Source: Lachnotalea sp041821265 (GTDB taxonomy: Bacteria > Bacillota > Clostridia > Lachnospirales > Lachnospiraceae). From it: a stretch of 64,000 nucleotides of DNA. The DNA is taken from positions 20,687 through 84,686 of the forward strand of contig JBGUEQ010000016.1 of NCBI GenBank assembly GCA_041821265.1, written 5' to 3'. Positions 9,174-17,734 of this stretch are shown here, one piece after another. The notes under the pieces are model-generated. The model ran no database searches and was not told where the DNA came from. It saw only the letters and a program-made list of their open reading frames with translations. Within the stretch, counting starts at the first letter, position 1, and every line of letters starts with the position of its first letter. Both the position numbers and the translations under genes were made by a program.

Positions 9174-9341
9174 TTAGATTGCTCCTGCATTTGTGGTGAT
9201 CTTGCTAAAGATAGAATTTACGAGATTACCCAGCTGTGTTTTAAAAATAGCAACTAACCCTATTAGTACAACTAAAATCAGTATTATTTCTACAACCCCA
9301 ACTCCATCCTCTTCTTTCATAAATCTTTCGATTGTATTCAT
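9174..9341 (-). CDS. Flp-type (Flp1-like) pilin subunit, 55 residues
   Basis: A small gene that is the probable major pilin. It encodes MNTIERFMKEEDG, then VGVVEIILILVVLIGLV and a short hydrophilic tail. A prepilin peptidase would cut after the Gly, leaving Glu at +5 of a hydrophobic helix, the class IVb pilin pattern. Length is normal for Flp pilins. GGAGG lies five bases before the ATG. It sits between tadC and the DUF5702 gene, and its upstream gap holds a MITE-like repeat that separates it from tadC by 230 bp, so it may have its own promoter or rely on read-through. Confidence 0.88.
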   Translation of the reverse strand: MNTIERFMKEEDGVGVVEIILILVVLIGLVAIFKTQLGNLVNSIFSKITTNAGAI

Positions 9342-9434
9342 ATTTTCCTCCATTCGTAGGTTTCCTACATCAATACAGTTAGTCGAAATATTTTTCGGCT
9401 TTTCCTTGATTAATTAGTTATTAAGTTTCTATTT

Positions 9435-9566
9435 GTAACTATTCGGTATCTTCATAGTTACTGCTACACGATGCACATAAAATACAAGTTACTTGCATTT
9501 TATCGCTATAAAACTCGGGATTTTGCTTTGCAAAATACCTCGCGTTAGTGGGTTGTGAATAGTTAC
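9435..9566. repeat. MITE-like dispersed repeat, family A, copy 1
   Basis: A 132-bp intergenic element bounded by the perfect terminal inverted repeats GTAACTATTC (9435-9444) and GAATAGTTAC (9557-9566). Its first 27 bases form an imperfect palindrome of the same kind as those at 27232 and 27341. It aligns along its length, in reverse orientation, with 58714-58846, with a nearly identical core around AAACTCGGGATTTTGC. It lies inside the Tad operon, between tadC and the Flp pilin gene. No coding potential is seen. Confidence 0.75.
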
Positions 9567-9573
9567 GTCTATT

Positions 9574-11052
9574 TTACATTTGAAAGGACATACACGCTGG
9601 AATCATTATAATAACTAGAACAAGCATTAGGTTTAAAAACATAGGTATCATCAGCTTGGTTCCTGCTTCTTCCCCAATTGTTTTTGCATAGGCTTTTCTA
9701 TCTTCAAAAGCATCTAAACTTTCACTCTCAAGAATTTGAGATAGTCCTCTTGATCCTTTCCTTAGATTCTGAGTAATTAATGCTGATAGTTTCATATAAC
9801 GTTGATTTTTAGATCTTTTTCCAAAATCTTCGTAAGCTTTTAATTCTGATACACCGCCTATTATCTCGTAATACGTGATGAGCATTTCTTCATAGGCATA
9901 CCTAAAATACTTAGAATCCAAATATTTCTTTTCTCTATAATCAAGTGCTATTTTTTTCCAAGCACCTTTTACTGTCATTCCTGCACCTAGTAATAATGTT
10001 AGCTTACTCACTATATCTGGGTAATCTGATAATAACTGCTGATTTCTTTTTTTTACTTCCTTTTTTAGTTCGTTATCTTTTCCATAGTAGATAACAACTG
10101 CTGTGATAATACCTAACAGAACTACGAATTTTCCGGTTTTACTTTTATTTTCTCCCCATACTATTAATTTACCGTTTATATTTTGAGGAAGCGATATGTA
10201 TTCTTGGGTAATAGTATCTTGATTTGCTATTTGTATTTTATCCAAGAGATTTTTTGTTATTATTTCTGCATTACTTAAAATTGGAGGTAACACTTTTACC
10301 TGGATGATATTCTCCTCGCTATATGACTTATACGTATAGGTAGCGGTTAAGTTTACGTTTATTCCGTTTTCATCTAATTCTTCATTCTTCACTTCTCCAT
10401 CATTAGATAGTACCTCAAACTTGTCGGTGTTCCATGTAATCTGTAATGGTTTACCCGTTATCCTTGTTGGTAAGTTCATATTACTTCTTATTTCCATGAA
10501 GGAACTATTATCACCTAGAATAGTGGCATCCATTTGCTCTTGCGCTTCTCGAAACATATTAAATACTTCCGTTTGCGTTAATTGTTGTTCATCTACTTGA
10601 AATACAATTTCTTGATCTAATACCTCCTCTTCCACTGAAAATTCTAGTTTTTCAGATTTTTTTCCTTGTGAGTAGCTACCTCTTTGTAGGTAATTATTGT
10701 TAGTTATAATTTTTTCGTTGTTTTGGCTTACTATTACGATGATAGACAATATGCTTCCTGCAAATATAACCATAAGTGACATGGCTAATTTATCTATATA
10801 ATATGTTTTGATATGTTTTTGCGATCGATCCGTTGGATTAATTTTTTTTAAATCATCTACGACTTGTGCTCTTACAAAATATGGTAGTAATTTTTTTGAC
10901 TTTTTTTTATACATATGTTCTACAAGATAAATACTTATTTTGTAAAAAGGCAGAAGCACTTTAGATGACGGTGTATAATTTATAACTTCCACTTTTCTAA
11001 ATACTATGAATCCAATTAGAAAGCTTGTATCTATTATGATTGCCATTATCAT
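9574..11052 (-). CDS. tadC: TadC-type inner-membrane platform protein with an Ig-like insert
   Basis: A 492-residue protein, much longer than usual TadC (about 300). The last 160 residues are the type II secretion F domain (LLLGAGMTVKGAWKKIA, then GSRGLSQILESES) ending in a membrane helix at about 468-488. The unusual part is upstream: membrane helices at 1-18 and 88-108, then roughly 200 residues that should lie outside the membrane, including LPTRITGKPLQITWN and VNLTATYTYKS, typical of atrophied bacterial Ig-like domains, and a further helix at 307-323. Start ATG 11052 follows AGAGGT and lies one base after the tadB stop, so the two are coupled. With TadB it should form the platform that TadA drives. 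Confidence 0.85.
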   Translation of the reverse strand: MIMAIIIDTSFLIGFIVFRKVEVINYTPSSKVLLPFYKISIYLVEHMYKKKSKKLLPYFVRAQVVDDLKKINPTDRSQKHIKTYYIDKLAMSLMVIFAGSILSIIVIVSQNNEKIITNNNYLQRGSYSQGKKSEKLEFSVEEEVLDQEIVFQVDEQQLTQTEVFNMFREAQEQMDATILGDNSSFMEIRSNMNLPTRITGKPLQITWNTDKFEVLSNDGEVKNEELDENGINVNLTATYTYKSYSEENIIQVKVLPPILSNAEIITKNLLDKIQIANQDTITQEYISLPQNINGKLIVWGENKSKTGKFVVLLGIITAVVIYYGKDNELKKEVKKRNQQLLSDYPDIVSKLTLLLGAGMTVKGAWKKIALDYREKKYLDSKYFRYAYEEMLITYYEIIGGVSELKAYEDFGKRSKNQRYMKLSALITQNLRKGSRGLSQILESESLDAFEDRKAYAKTIGEEAGTKLMIPMFLNLMLVLVIIMIPACMSFQM

Positions 11053-11053
11053 C

Positions 11054-11794
11054 TTATACCTCTACCTCCACAATTTTTCTCCCCAGTAGATAGGCTAGTC
11101 CATATATTCCAAGACAAATTGTCATAATGATTATTCCAAATAAATTATTATATAAAGAATCAAAAAATCCCTGTGATGTGCTTCCTACATACAAAATAAT
11201 CATTATGGGAATCATATTCATGATTCTTTGTTCTAGTTTTTTATCAGACAGAATAACTTTTATTTCTCTTTTTACATCGATTTTTCCACTAATACTATTT
11301 GTGGTCATATCAATAATTGATATGAAATCACCGCCTGATCTTTTAGCAATGGTAAATACTTCTGTAAAACTTTTAATATCTTCATCACCACTTCTCCTTG
11401 ATAAATCTTCAAGTAATGTTTCAATTGTCTCGTTCATCTCTAATTTTCTTACGATATAATACAATTCTTTTATAATTAATGCTTCTTTTGAATAAACTAA
11501 TAACAAATCATCATACGCCTCAGCAAATGCATTTTCAATTGAGTACCCAGCTGACAGTGCTGAGGAAAGACTACTGATAGCATCTCTAAATTGTACATTA
11601 AGTTCGTTTTTACGTTTACTGTTCAACAATTTTTTCTTATCTTGAAAAAACATTTTAATAAATAAAAACATAATAATGATTGCAATGATGGAATGATAAA
11701 ATAACCAACCAATCACGCTGCATATCACCAGCCATTCGCCTGCATATAACGCTATTTCTAGTTTAGTAAATTCATACTGATTATAATCAATCAT
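11054..11794 (-). CDS. tadB: TadB-type inner-membrane platform protein
   Basis: A 246-residue type II secretion F-domain protein. Two hydrophobic segments lie near residues 18-48, the conserved cytoplasmic domain follows (FRDAISSLSSALSAGYSIENAFAE, with the SAGYSIENA signature; then RSGGDFISIIDM), and two helices close the protein. It is the partner of TadC in the platform of the pilus machine. The order tadA-tadB-tadC is the family norm. The gene is 24 bp downstream of tadA. Confidence 0.9.
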   Translation of the reverse strand: MIDYNQYEFTKLEIALYAGEWLVICSVIGWLFYHSIIAIIIMFLFIKMFFQDKKKLLNSKRKNELNVQFRDAISSLSSALSAGYSIENAFAEAYDDLLLVYSKEALIIKELYYIVRKLEMNETIETLLEDLSRRSGDEDIKSFTEVFTIAKRSGGDFISIIDMTTNSISGKIDVKREIKVILSDKKLEQRIMNMIPIMIILYVGSTSQGFFDSLYNNLFGIIIMTICLGIYGLAYLLGRKIVEVEV

Positions 11795-11818
11795 TTCGCA
11801 CCTCCTTTGCCATTATTG

Positions 11819-13045
11819 TTATAACTTTATTCCAGCCGATTGTAGTTTACCCGTATACTTAAGTTCACTTATTTTATTAAGGCTACCAATAATTTTTTCT
11901 GTTGTACTGTCACTACCCTCTTCAAATAAATACAATGGACAAGTTTGAATCTCACCATTTTCAAATCCAGTAATTTCAACAATTTCTAGTACTTTACGGC
12001 TCTTATCTCTTAGTCTTCCTAAGTGAATAATGATGTCAATTCCTGCCTCTAGTTGACGCCTTACTGCATTAATAGGAATGTCCATTCCCATTAATATCAT
12101 AGTTTCTAGTCGACTTAACATATCTTTCGAGCTATTTGCGTGACCTGTTGATAATGAGCCATCATGCCCAGTGTTAAGGCATTGAACCATATCAATAGCC
12201 TCTGTCCCCCTTACTTCACCGACAATAATTCGAGTAGGTCTCATTCGAAGTGCCGACTTAATTAGGTCCCTGATTGTAATAGCACTACATCCCTCAACAT
12301 TTGCATTTCTGGTTTCAAGTTTAACCAAATTATCAATACCGAGTATTTGCAATTCTGCTGAATCTTCAATTGTTATAATTCTTTCGTCTTTGGGAATATA
12401 ATTAGATAATGCATTCAGAAATGTGGTTTTACCAGATCCGGTTCCACCGCTAATAAATATGTTATAGCCTGCAACAACAAGCTTTTCAAGAAAATCTGTT
12501 GCTTCTTTCGTAATGGAATTCCATTGCAATAGATCTTGCATGCCGATCGGTTTATCGGGAAAACGTCTTATGGTAACAATGGGTCCATTAATGGCAACCG
12601 GCGGCAATACCACGTTGACTCTCGCACCATTTTCAAGTCTTGAATCTACAATTGGTGTGGATTCATTTACAACTCTATTGGTTCTTGCTACAATCTGTTG
12701 TATTACATCTTGTAGTTTATCTGTGCTTTCAAAACATTTGTCCCACTTATACAAACTACCTGCTCTTTCAACAAATATATTATCAATTCCATTTACCATT
12801 ATTTCTGTAACAGAATTATCATCCACCAGTTCTTGTAATATATCCAACTTTCTTAACGAATTAAAAACTTCTCTTCTCAATTCATTTTTATTTTCGAGAC
12901 CAATATACGTTTCTTTAGAGTGTTCAATAATTAACTGATCAATCATATTATATATTTCAATATCTGTCATTTCTCTCGAGATATCAATTTCTTTTAACAC
13001 TTGTTCTCTTATTATTTTGAGGTATTTTAGTACCCGTTTCTCCAT
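11819..13045 (-). CDS. tadA: TadA/CpaF secretion ATPase
   Basis: A 408-residue hexameric AAA-like ATPase of the GspE/VirB11 superfamily that powers pilus assembly from the cytoplasm. Visible are the N-terminal CpaF domain (VTEIMVNGIDNIFVE), the Walker A motif GGTGSGKTTFLNAL, the Asp box IITIEDSAELQI, the Walker B-like RIIVGEVRGTEA and the His box GHDGSLSTGHANS. Length is normal for the family. It lies 9 bp after tadZ. Confidence 0.96.
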   Translation of the reverse strand: MEKRVLKYLKIIREQVLKEIDISREMTDIEIYNMIDQLIIEHSKETYIGLENKNELRREVFNSLRKLDILQELVDDNSVTEIMVNGIDNIFVERAGSLYKWDKCFESTDKLQDVIQQIVARTNRVVNESTPIVDSRLENGARVNVVLPPVAINGPIVTIRRFPDKPIGMQDLLQWNSITKEATDFLEKLVVAGYNIFISGGTGSGKTTFLNALSNYIPKDERIITIEDSAELQILGIDNLVKLETRNANVEGCSAITIRDLIKSALRMRPTRIIVGEVRGTEAIDMVQCLNTGHDGSLSTGHANSSKDMLSRLETMILMGMDIPINAVRRQLEAGIDIIIHLGRLRDKSRKVLEIVEITGFENGEIQTCPLYLFEEGSDSTTEKIIGSLNKISELKYTGKLQSAGIKL

Positions 13046-13054
13046 TGTTCTCCT

Positions 13055-14044
13055 TTACCTTGCCAACTGTCTTACGCAATCGCCAAGTTCACTCCATATA
13101 AGTTGTTCAGCATAACACTCTCGACTTCCAAAGCTATTATGATATGGAAGTTTTATTTTTTTAATTTTTGCATTTAGTTCTCCATATCCAGCAACCGTAA
13201 TAAGTTTTTCGAACTGCTCTATTTTAGCCGCCGACATATAATCTTCCCGAATTGGCATATAGATTTGATTGCATTCACTAAGAAGCTCTATCAGTCCATC
13301 TACACCATCACCAAAATCAATAATAATTGTTTCATACTTACTATTTGCATTTATTTCATATATTAATCTTTGCCAATCTTCTTTTTTTACCTCTCGAATA
13401 TCCATTGGGGTAGTCGCAGGTGGGATATAATCTAAATTATTGACCGAATCTACAATTCCTTCTAATTTAACTAATATGTTTGATTTGTCCTGACGTAAAT
13501 AATAAATTACATCCGACAAATCTGCTTTATATTCTTTTTGAAATATAGTGGAAAATCCTGAGTATTCCTCCATATTAATATATAACACTGCCCTTTCCTT
13601 TGCGATTACCTGTCCTAGCGTGAGGCAAAATGATGTCTTTAAACTTCTTTTAATGGGGGAATAGACGCCTACGATATTGCAGTTTTTGTTGAGTATAGAC
13701 AACGGCTCCTCTTCACGCTCCGCATAAAAATTCATGATTTCTTTCAGTATATTTCCTGCTGATTGGTATTTGTATATTGTTGGATAATTTCTAGAACTAC
13801 TTACTGCTTCCTGTTCTGAAATCATTACTATCATCCCTATATTGTTTTTATGTATTAAATCAATATTAATTTTGTCTGAAACCAACAGAATATCGATATA
13901 ATTAAGTACTACATATTCCAAAATGCTATCGTCATTTGTAAATGCTTCTGAAAAAAATATTTTATTTCTATTATTAAAATAGTCTGCGAGACTGTATGCA
14001 TATGCAGCCTCACTATCGCATATTGCTATAATTCTATTTTTCAT
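13055..14044 (-). CDS. TadZ/CpaE-like localisation ATPase
   Basis: A 329-residue protein with an N-terminal atypical receiver-like region (ICDSEAAYAYSLADYF and, after residue 50, DILLVSDKI) and a C-terminal MinD/ParA-like domain. The deviant Walker A reads YSPIKRSLKTSFCLTLGQ, with Lys-Thr present but the glycines poorly kept; ETIIIDFGDG supplies the Walker B Asp. Such proteins place the Tad machine in the cell. The 4-bp overlap with the upstream prepilin peptidase gene and the 9-bp gap to tadA show operon structure. Weak glycines raise doubt about true ATPase activity. Confidence 0.83.
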   Translation of the reverse strand: MKNRIIAICDSEAAYAYSLADYFNNRNKIFFSEAFTNDDSILEYVVLNYIDILLVSDKINIDLIHKNNIGMIVMISEQEAVSSSRNYPTIYKYQSAGNILKEIMNFYAEREEEPLSILNKNCNIVGVYSPIKRSLKTSFCLTLGQVIAKERAVLYINMEEYSGFSTIFQKEYKADLSDVIYYLRQDKSNILVKLEGIVDSVNNLDYIPPATTPMDIREVKKEDWQRLIYEINANSKYETIIIDFGDGVDGLIELLSECNQIYMPIREDYMSAAKIEQFEKLITVAGYGELNAKIKKIKLPYHNSFGSRECYAEQLIWSELGDCVRQLAR

Positions 14045-14514
14045 ACAATTCCTCCCCTATAGATTAAGACACTGATTAAAATTGGCAATGTAAAATGTAT
14101 TGTATTATTTTTTTCTCGTTTATAAACTTGGATTTTTTTAGTTTGATATGTCATAGAAATATAATTGATTAAATGATTGAAATAAATATAGATATTACAA
14201 CTAATTATTATTTTCCCTAAAGATAGAATAGCACCTATTAAAAACGCTATGATAATACATGAAAACACGCCTTGTGGACCCAGAAACATGCCAACTACTG
14301 AAAATAATTTAATATCACCGGCACCAATTCCACCTATCATAAATACAACAATCAATAAGAGAACAGGAACCAATGCACCAATTAAAAAATAACCTATATT
14401 TTCTTTTCCTCCCCTTATAATTTGAAGGCTAAAACCTATTAATAAACCAACAATAATCAGTTTATTGCTTACTTTACCTGTAGTAAAATCCATGACCACC
14501 GCAACGACTACCAC
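14041..14514 (-). CDS. Prepilin peptidase, CpaA/TadV type, first gene of the Tad operon
   Basis: A 157-residue A24 peptidase. The catalytic aspartates are in VVMDFTTGKVSN and GGIGAGDIKLFSVVG (the GxGD motif). The start shown is GTG 14514, which shortens the first helix and lacks a ribosome site. A strong GGGGTGG lies upstream next to a TTG that is out of frame by one base; adding one A to the five-A run at 14528-14532 would join that TTG to this gene and restore a normal first helix (MTNFLVLLL...). The gene may carry a one-base indel, or the start may really be internal. It overlaps tadZ by 4 bp. Confidence 0.85.
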   Translation of the reverse strand: MVVVAVVMDFTTGKVSNKLIIVGLLIGFSLQIIRGGKENIGYFLIGALVPVLLLIVVFMIGGIGAGDIKLFSVVGMFLGPQGVFSCIIIAFLIGAILSLGKIIISCNIYIYFNHLINYISMTYQTKKIQVYKREKNNTIHFTLPILISVLIYRGGIV

Positions 14515-14599
14515 AAGTAATAATACTAAAAATTTGTCAAACTACCACCCCTATCACTATAAAATGTTTAACTAATATTTTTAAAATAAATGGATAATT

Positions 14600-14618
14600 T
14601 TAATGCAGATTGCATTAA
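14600..14618. promoter_or_regulatory. Perfect 8-3-8 inverted repeat in the Tad operon leader
   Basis: TTAATGCA and TGCATTAA flank the three bases GAT. The site lies between the predicted Tad promoter (14650-14678) and the first gene, so it could be an operator for a dimeric regulator or an RNA hairpin in the leader. No run of T follows on the minus strand, which argues against a terminator. Confidence 0.45.
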
Positions 14619-14649
14619 CTGATAACAAAGATTTGTCTTAAGTAAATTT

Positions 14650-14678
14650 ATTATATAATAGCTTTTATAATTTGTCTA
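14650..14678 (-). promoter_or_regulatory. Predicted SigA promoter of the Tad operon
   Basis: On the minus strand, TAGACA (five of six bases of the -35 consensus) and a perfect TATAAT are separated by 17 bases. The site is about 130 bp upstream of the first Tad gene, in a 270-bp AT-rich gap that otherwise holds only the inverted repeat at 14600-14618. No riboswitch-like fold was recognised in the leader. Confidence 0.6.
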
Positions 14679-14786
14679 CCATATTTTATTATTTTTAAAG
14701 AATTTTATTTTTTATAACTTTGCATTTTTTACTATTCTTTTAATATTTTTTCATTGTTATTCTGCTATTTTCATATCATGTTTCTC

Positions 14787-15059
14787 CTACAAAAACTTCA
14801 ATGCTGTAATTGCATATATTAATAACAATCCCGGAATCCCTAAGACGCCTATTGTCCCTACTGTACTTAAATTAATTCCTACTAATAGATCAATTCCTCT
14901 GGCCACAAACATCGCATTAAGAAAATGGATGCATATCATCCCTGATACCATTCTAAGTAATATGTTCACTATAAATTCTATCTTGTTTTTTGCAAGAACT
15001 ATAACTAGCACTAGCAAGCACATCACTATCATAAGAACTACTGCCTGATTTAAATTCAT
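14787..15059 (-). CDS. bofA: BofA, pro-sigma-K processing inhibitor family
   Basis: A 90-residue integral membrane protein. The C-terminal half, VGINLSTVGTIGVLGIPGLL, is the BofA signature. In Bacillus, BofA holds the SpoIVFB protease inactive in the outer forespore membrane until SigK is needed, so the gene points to an endospore former. Start 15059 is chosen from GGAGGGGG upstream of that ATG; the reading frame continues open for 16 residues before it. In Bacillus the recR-yaaL-bofA order is kept; here a DUF2508 (YaaL-like) gene is nearby but divergent. Confidence 0.88.
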   Translation of the reverse strand: MNLNQAVVLMIVMCLLVLVIVLAKNKIEFIVNILLRMVSGMICIHFLNAMFVARGIDLLVGINLSTVGTIGVLGIPGLLLIYAITALKFL

Positions 15060-15245
15060 ATGAGCAACCCCCTCCCACCTTGTTAAATCAATATAAACAT
15101 GCTTCACAAACTATTTTTACCATGTACTATAAATATATATATGCCTATTTGTTCAAATTATTACTTTGAATGTATAAATTTATTTTATTTGCACTATACT
15201 AGTAAAAATAGGTAATTTAGTTGTGATAGTCACGAGAATTAATCA

Positions 15246-15310
15246 TGTATTTTGGCACAATGCGCCTTTTATTTAATAGGAAATTTCACAACCTGTCTTA
15301 TTATTAAAAG
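15246..15310. repeat. Dispersed repeat family B, partial copy 1
   Basis: About 65 bp shared with 54048-54117: TTTTGGCAC, then CCTTTTATTTAAT and GGAAATTTC-like sequence, ending in a degenerate return arm (TTATTATTAAAAG). It lies in the 311-bp gap between bofA and the divergent DUF2508 gene; apart from this copy and short AT-rich sequence I see no gene there. Confidence 0.5.
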
Positions 15311-15371
15311 AACGAAGCAGACCGTACTATCTGCTTTTACCCAATGACTGGATTAAGAAAGTAGGGATATT

Positions 15372-15644
15372 TTGATTAAAGAATTTTTTAGTATTGTTAA
15401 AATACTACCACAGATAAAAAACGAACAAATTTCACTTAAAATATATAATAATCAAGAACACAGGGATTTGCTATCTGATTTGGCAAAAACAAAAACTGAT
15501 TTGGATATTGCTTATTCAAATTTTGAAAATGTAATTGATCCAGACTTAATTGATAGTTGTATCTATGAGCTAAATGCGGTACAGAAAAAGTATAAATTTT
15601 TGTATGAACGTGTAAAACAGCATGAAGCTGAAAAATTTTCATAG
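15372..15644 (+). CDS. DUF2508 (YaaL-like) small protein
   Basis: A 90-residue hydrophilic, mostly helical protein with no membrane segment. Its LLSDLAKTKTDLDIAYSNFENV region is typical of DUF2508, a small sporulation-era protein family coded between recR and bofA in many Firmicutes. Start is TTG 15372, preceded by AGGGA at four bases. The function is unknown. The gene is alone on the plus strand and ends at a bidirectional hairpin shared with fliS. Confidence 0.78.
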   Translation: MIKEFFSIVKILPQIKNEQISLKIYNNQEHRDLLSDLAKTKTDLDIAYSNFENVIDPDLIDSCIYELNAVQKKYKFLYERVKQHEAEKFS

Positions 15645-15664
15645 TTCTATAGGTGTTTAAAGAT

Positions 15665-15707
15665 AAAAGTCGATAAAATGATTACTCATATCATTTTATC
15701 GACTTTT
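15665..15707. terminator. Bidirectional terminator between the DUF2508 gene and fliS
   Basis: A perfect 18-bp stem starting AAAAGTCGATAAAATGAT, with its complement ending at 15707, around a seven-base loop and with T-rich ends on both strands. It separates two convergent genes. Confidence 0.9.
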
Positions 15708-15722
15708 AATTTATATATTGTA

Positions 15723-16199
15723 TTATACTCGAAATCCTCTATTAGAGTCTAATTTCGAATAGCTCTCTGTCAACGTACCCTTTCCATAGGTAAGTCCCGC
15801 ATAAATCTGTTGCGTATTTCCCATCATTGGACCTGACGTATCTTGTTTTGCTACCTCACGAAATGCATCTGCTAAATTATGAATCATTCTCTTTATTGCC
15901 TCAAAGTCTTGTGGTTTTTTCTTAATTACAGACGTAATAAGAAGTTTATTTATATACACATATAGTTGCATCAGTTCAAGCGCAATCGGATATTTTGTAT
16001 CAAGAGATGACATAAGTTTACCTACACATTCTCTTGCTTTCTTAGTGGCATCTATAAATCCGTCCTTATTATCTAGTTCATAGCATTCTGCTGCATCATC
16101 AATATATTCCAGAACCATATCATATATTACTACAATTAATCCACTGCGATTACACTGCGTAATCCTAAGTGTAAAATCCGATATTTTATCTTTTTTCAT
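15723..16199 (-). CDS. fliS: FliS-like flagellin export chaperone
   Basis: A 158-residue helical protein of the FliS family, which binds the C-terminus of flagellin in the cytoplasm and stops early polymerisation. The four-helix pattern with LIVVIYDMVLEYIDDA and KARECVGKLMSSLD (equivalent to the usual LYDG...A.I.. and L...L) is visible. It is slightly longer than standard FliS (about 130) because of a Ser/Gly-rich tail. It lies 11 bp after the flagellin gene and is probably on the same transcript from the SigD promoter at 17826-17853. Confidence 0.85.
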   Translation of the reverse strand: MKKDKISDFTLRITQCNRSGLIVVIYDMVLEYIDDAAECYELDNKDGFIDATKKARECVGKLMSSLDTKYPIALELMQLYVYINKLLITSVIKKKPQDFEAIKRMIHNLADAFREVAKQDTSGPMMGNTQQIYAGLTYGKGTLTESYSKLDSNRGFRV

Positions 16200-16210
16200 A
16201 AATCAGCCTC

Positions 16211-17734
16211 TTATGTTAATAATTGTAATACAGTCTGTGGTCTATCATTTGCCTGTGCAAGAATAGAAGTTCCAGCCTGAGATAAAACATTTTCTTTTGT
16301 ATAGTTTGTCATCTCTTCCGCCATATCCGTATCCATTATTCTTGAATATGCTTCTTCTAAGTTAAAGGATGTTGCATCAACACTTGATGATGTCGATTCT
16401 AATCTGTTCTCATATGTTCCAACCGCACTTCGAGCCGACTGGATTTTAGCAAGAGCTGCATCAATGGCATCTAAAGAACGACCTATCCCTTCTGAACCTA
16501 CCATATTAAGATTATCGATTCCCAATGCCTTTACAGATACATCTGGAATAATAATTTCAATAGACTGTCCTTCACTTGCTCCAACCTGAAGTATCATGGA
16601 ACCCATTCCAGTCGCCTCAATATTAATATCTGCTGAAAGCGTGGCATCATCATTCATTCTAGTTAACGTATCCCCATCCACAGAAATATTCATTTCAAAT
16701 CCGTTTCTATCGGACACTGTAACTTTACAACCATCTGCTTTATATGTTGCCGTTGTTGTAAATCCTGAAGTTGTATCTAATGTAACTTCTGCATCTACTC
16801 CTACTTCACTAATAGTGCCACTTGTTGCAAGATCACCTATCCCCAATGCATCTAATAATGCTGTATTATCCGATGAAATATTAACATGTGTATCTGAACC
16901 ATATTCTTCTGATACAAGCAAGAGGCTTGTTGATCCATTTGTAAACCCTGTTGTTACATAACCCGCTGAATCACTAGTATCCGCTGTATAAGTATCTAGC
17001 GCCCCTACCGTAGCATCAGAAACTGAGAACAAATCAATATCTCCTAACTTAGCACCATCTCTCAGTTTACTATAAACCTCATCTGCCGTATCGCCCTCTT
17101 CAATGTCAATCGATACACCATTTATAGTAATCGTACCTGCTTGTGCAGCTGTAATTGGATCTGCAAGGTTAACCTTATCATTCGTACCAGATGTGTTCAT
17201 AACAACAGCCTTCTCTGGTGCAACTAATAATGTTATATCATAATCTTGTGCGATAACACTACTTGAATAGGAATCCACTGTTACAGATGGTGAATCCGTA
17301 TACGCTCTATAATCAAGATTTCCATCTAGCAATGTCTTCTCATTAAATTGAGTATCTGTTACCAATCGATCCACTTCATCTGTTAAAGAATCAACTTCAA
17401 CTTGAATGCTTTCTCTATCTTCATCCGTATATGTTTCATTTGCAGCTTGAACCGTAAGCTCTCTCATTCTTTGAAGAATTGTATTAATCTCTTCCAATGC
17501 ACCATCCGCAGACTGTAATACGGAAATTCCATCTAACGAGTTTTGCGATGCATTCTCAAGTCCTCTAATTTGTTCTCTCATTTTTGTTGATATTGCTAAT
17601 CCTGACGGATCATCCGAGGCATCATTGATTTTATATCCTGATGATAATTTTTCCATTGATTTTGATAGTCTATTTTCTGTACTACTTAAATTATTATTCG
17701 CTATAACAGCAGAAATATTATACGTAAGCTTCAT
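16211..17734 (-). CDS. fliC: Flagellin
   Basis: A 507-residue flagellin. The N-terminal D0/D1 region (MKLTYNISAVIANNNLSST, SGYKINDASDDPSGLAIS, then ENASQNSLDGISVLQSADGA) and the C-terminal D1/D0 region (ARSAVGTYENRLE, ILAQANDRPQTVLQLL) are well kept. A Thr/Ser-rich variable domain of about 230 residues lies between, which is where O-linked nonulosonic acids are attached in other bacteria. Start 17734 follows GGAGG; the frame is open upstream. It is expressed from a SigD promoter and is the presumed acceptor for the Maf glycosyltransferase and the pse cluster in this window. Confidence 0.96.
   Translation of the reverse strand: MKLTYNISAVIANNNLSSTENRLSKSMEKLSSGYKINDASDDPSGLAISTKMREQIRGLENASQNSLDGISVLQSADGALEEINTILQRMRELTVQAANETYTDEDRESIQVEVDSLTDEVDRLVTDTQFNEKTLLDGNLDYRAYTDSPSVTVDSYSSSVIAQDYDITLLVAPEKAVVMNTSGTNDKVNLADPITAAQAGTITINGVSIDIEEGDTADEVYSKLRDGAKLGDIDLFSVSDATVGALDTYTADTSDSAGYVTTGFTNGSTSLLLVSEEYGSDTHVNISSDNTALLDALGIGDLATSGTISEVGVDAEVTLDTTSGFTTTATYKADGCKVTVSDRNGFEMNISVDGDTLTRMNDDATLSADINIEATGMGSMILQVGASEGQSIEIIIPDVSVKALGIDNLNMVGSEGIGRSLDAIDAALAKIQSARSAVGTYENRLESTSSSVDATSFNLEEAYSRIMDTDMAEEMTNYTKENVLSQAGTSILAQANDRPQTVLQLLT

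Noticed and set aside
14519..14786. A cyclic di-GMP riboswitch before the Tad operon
   Set aside because: Only a promoter and a plain inverted repeat are visible. The conserved riboswitch segments are absent.
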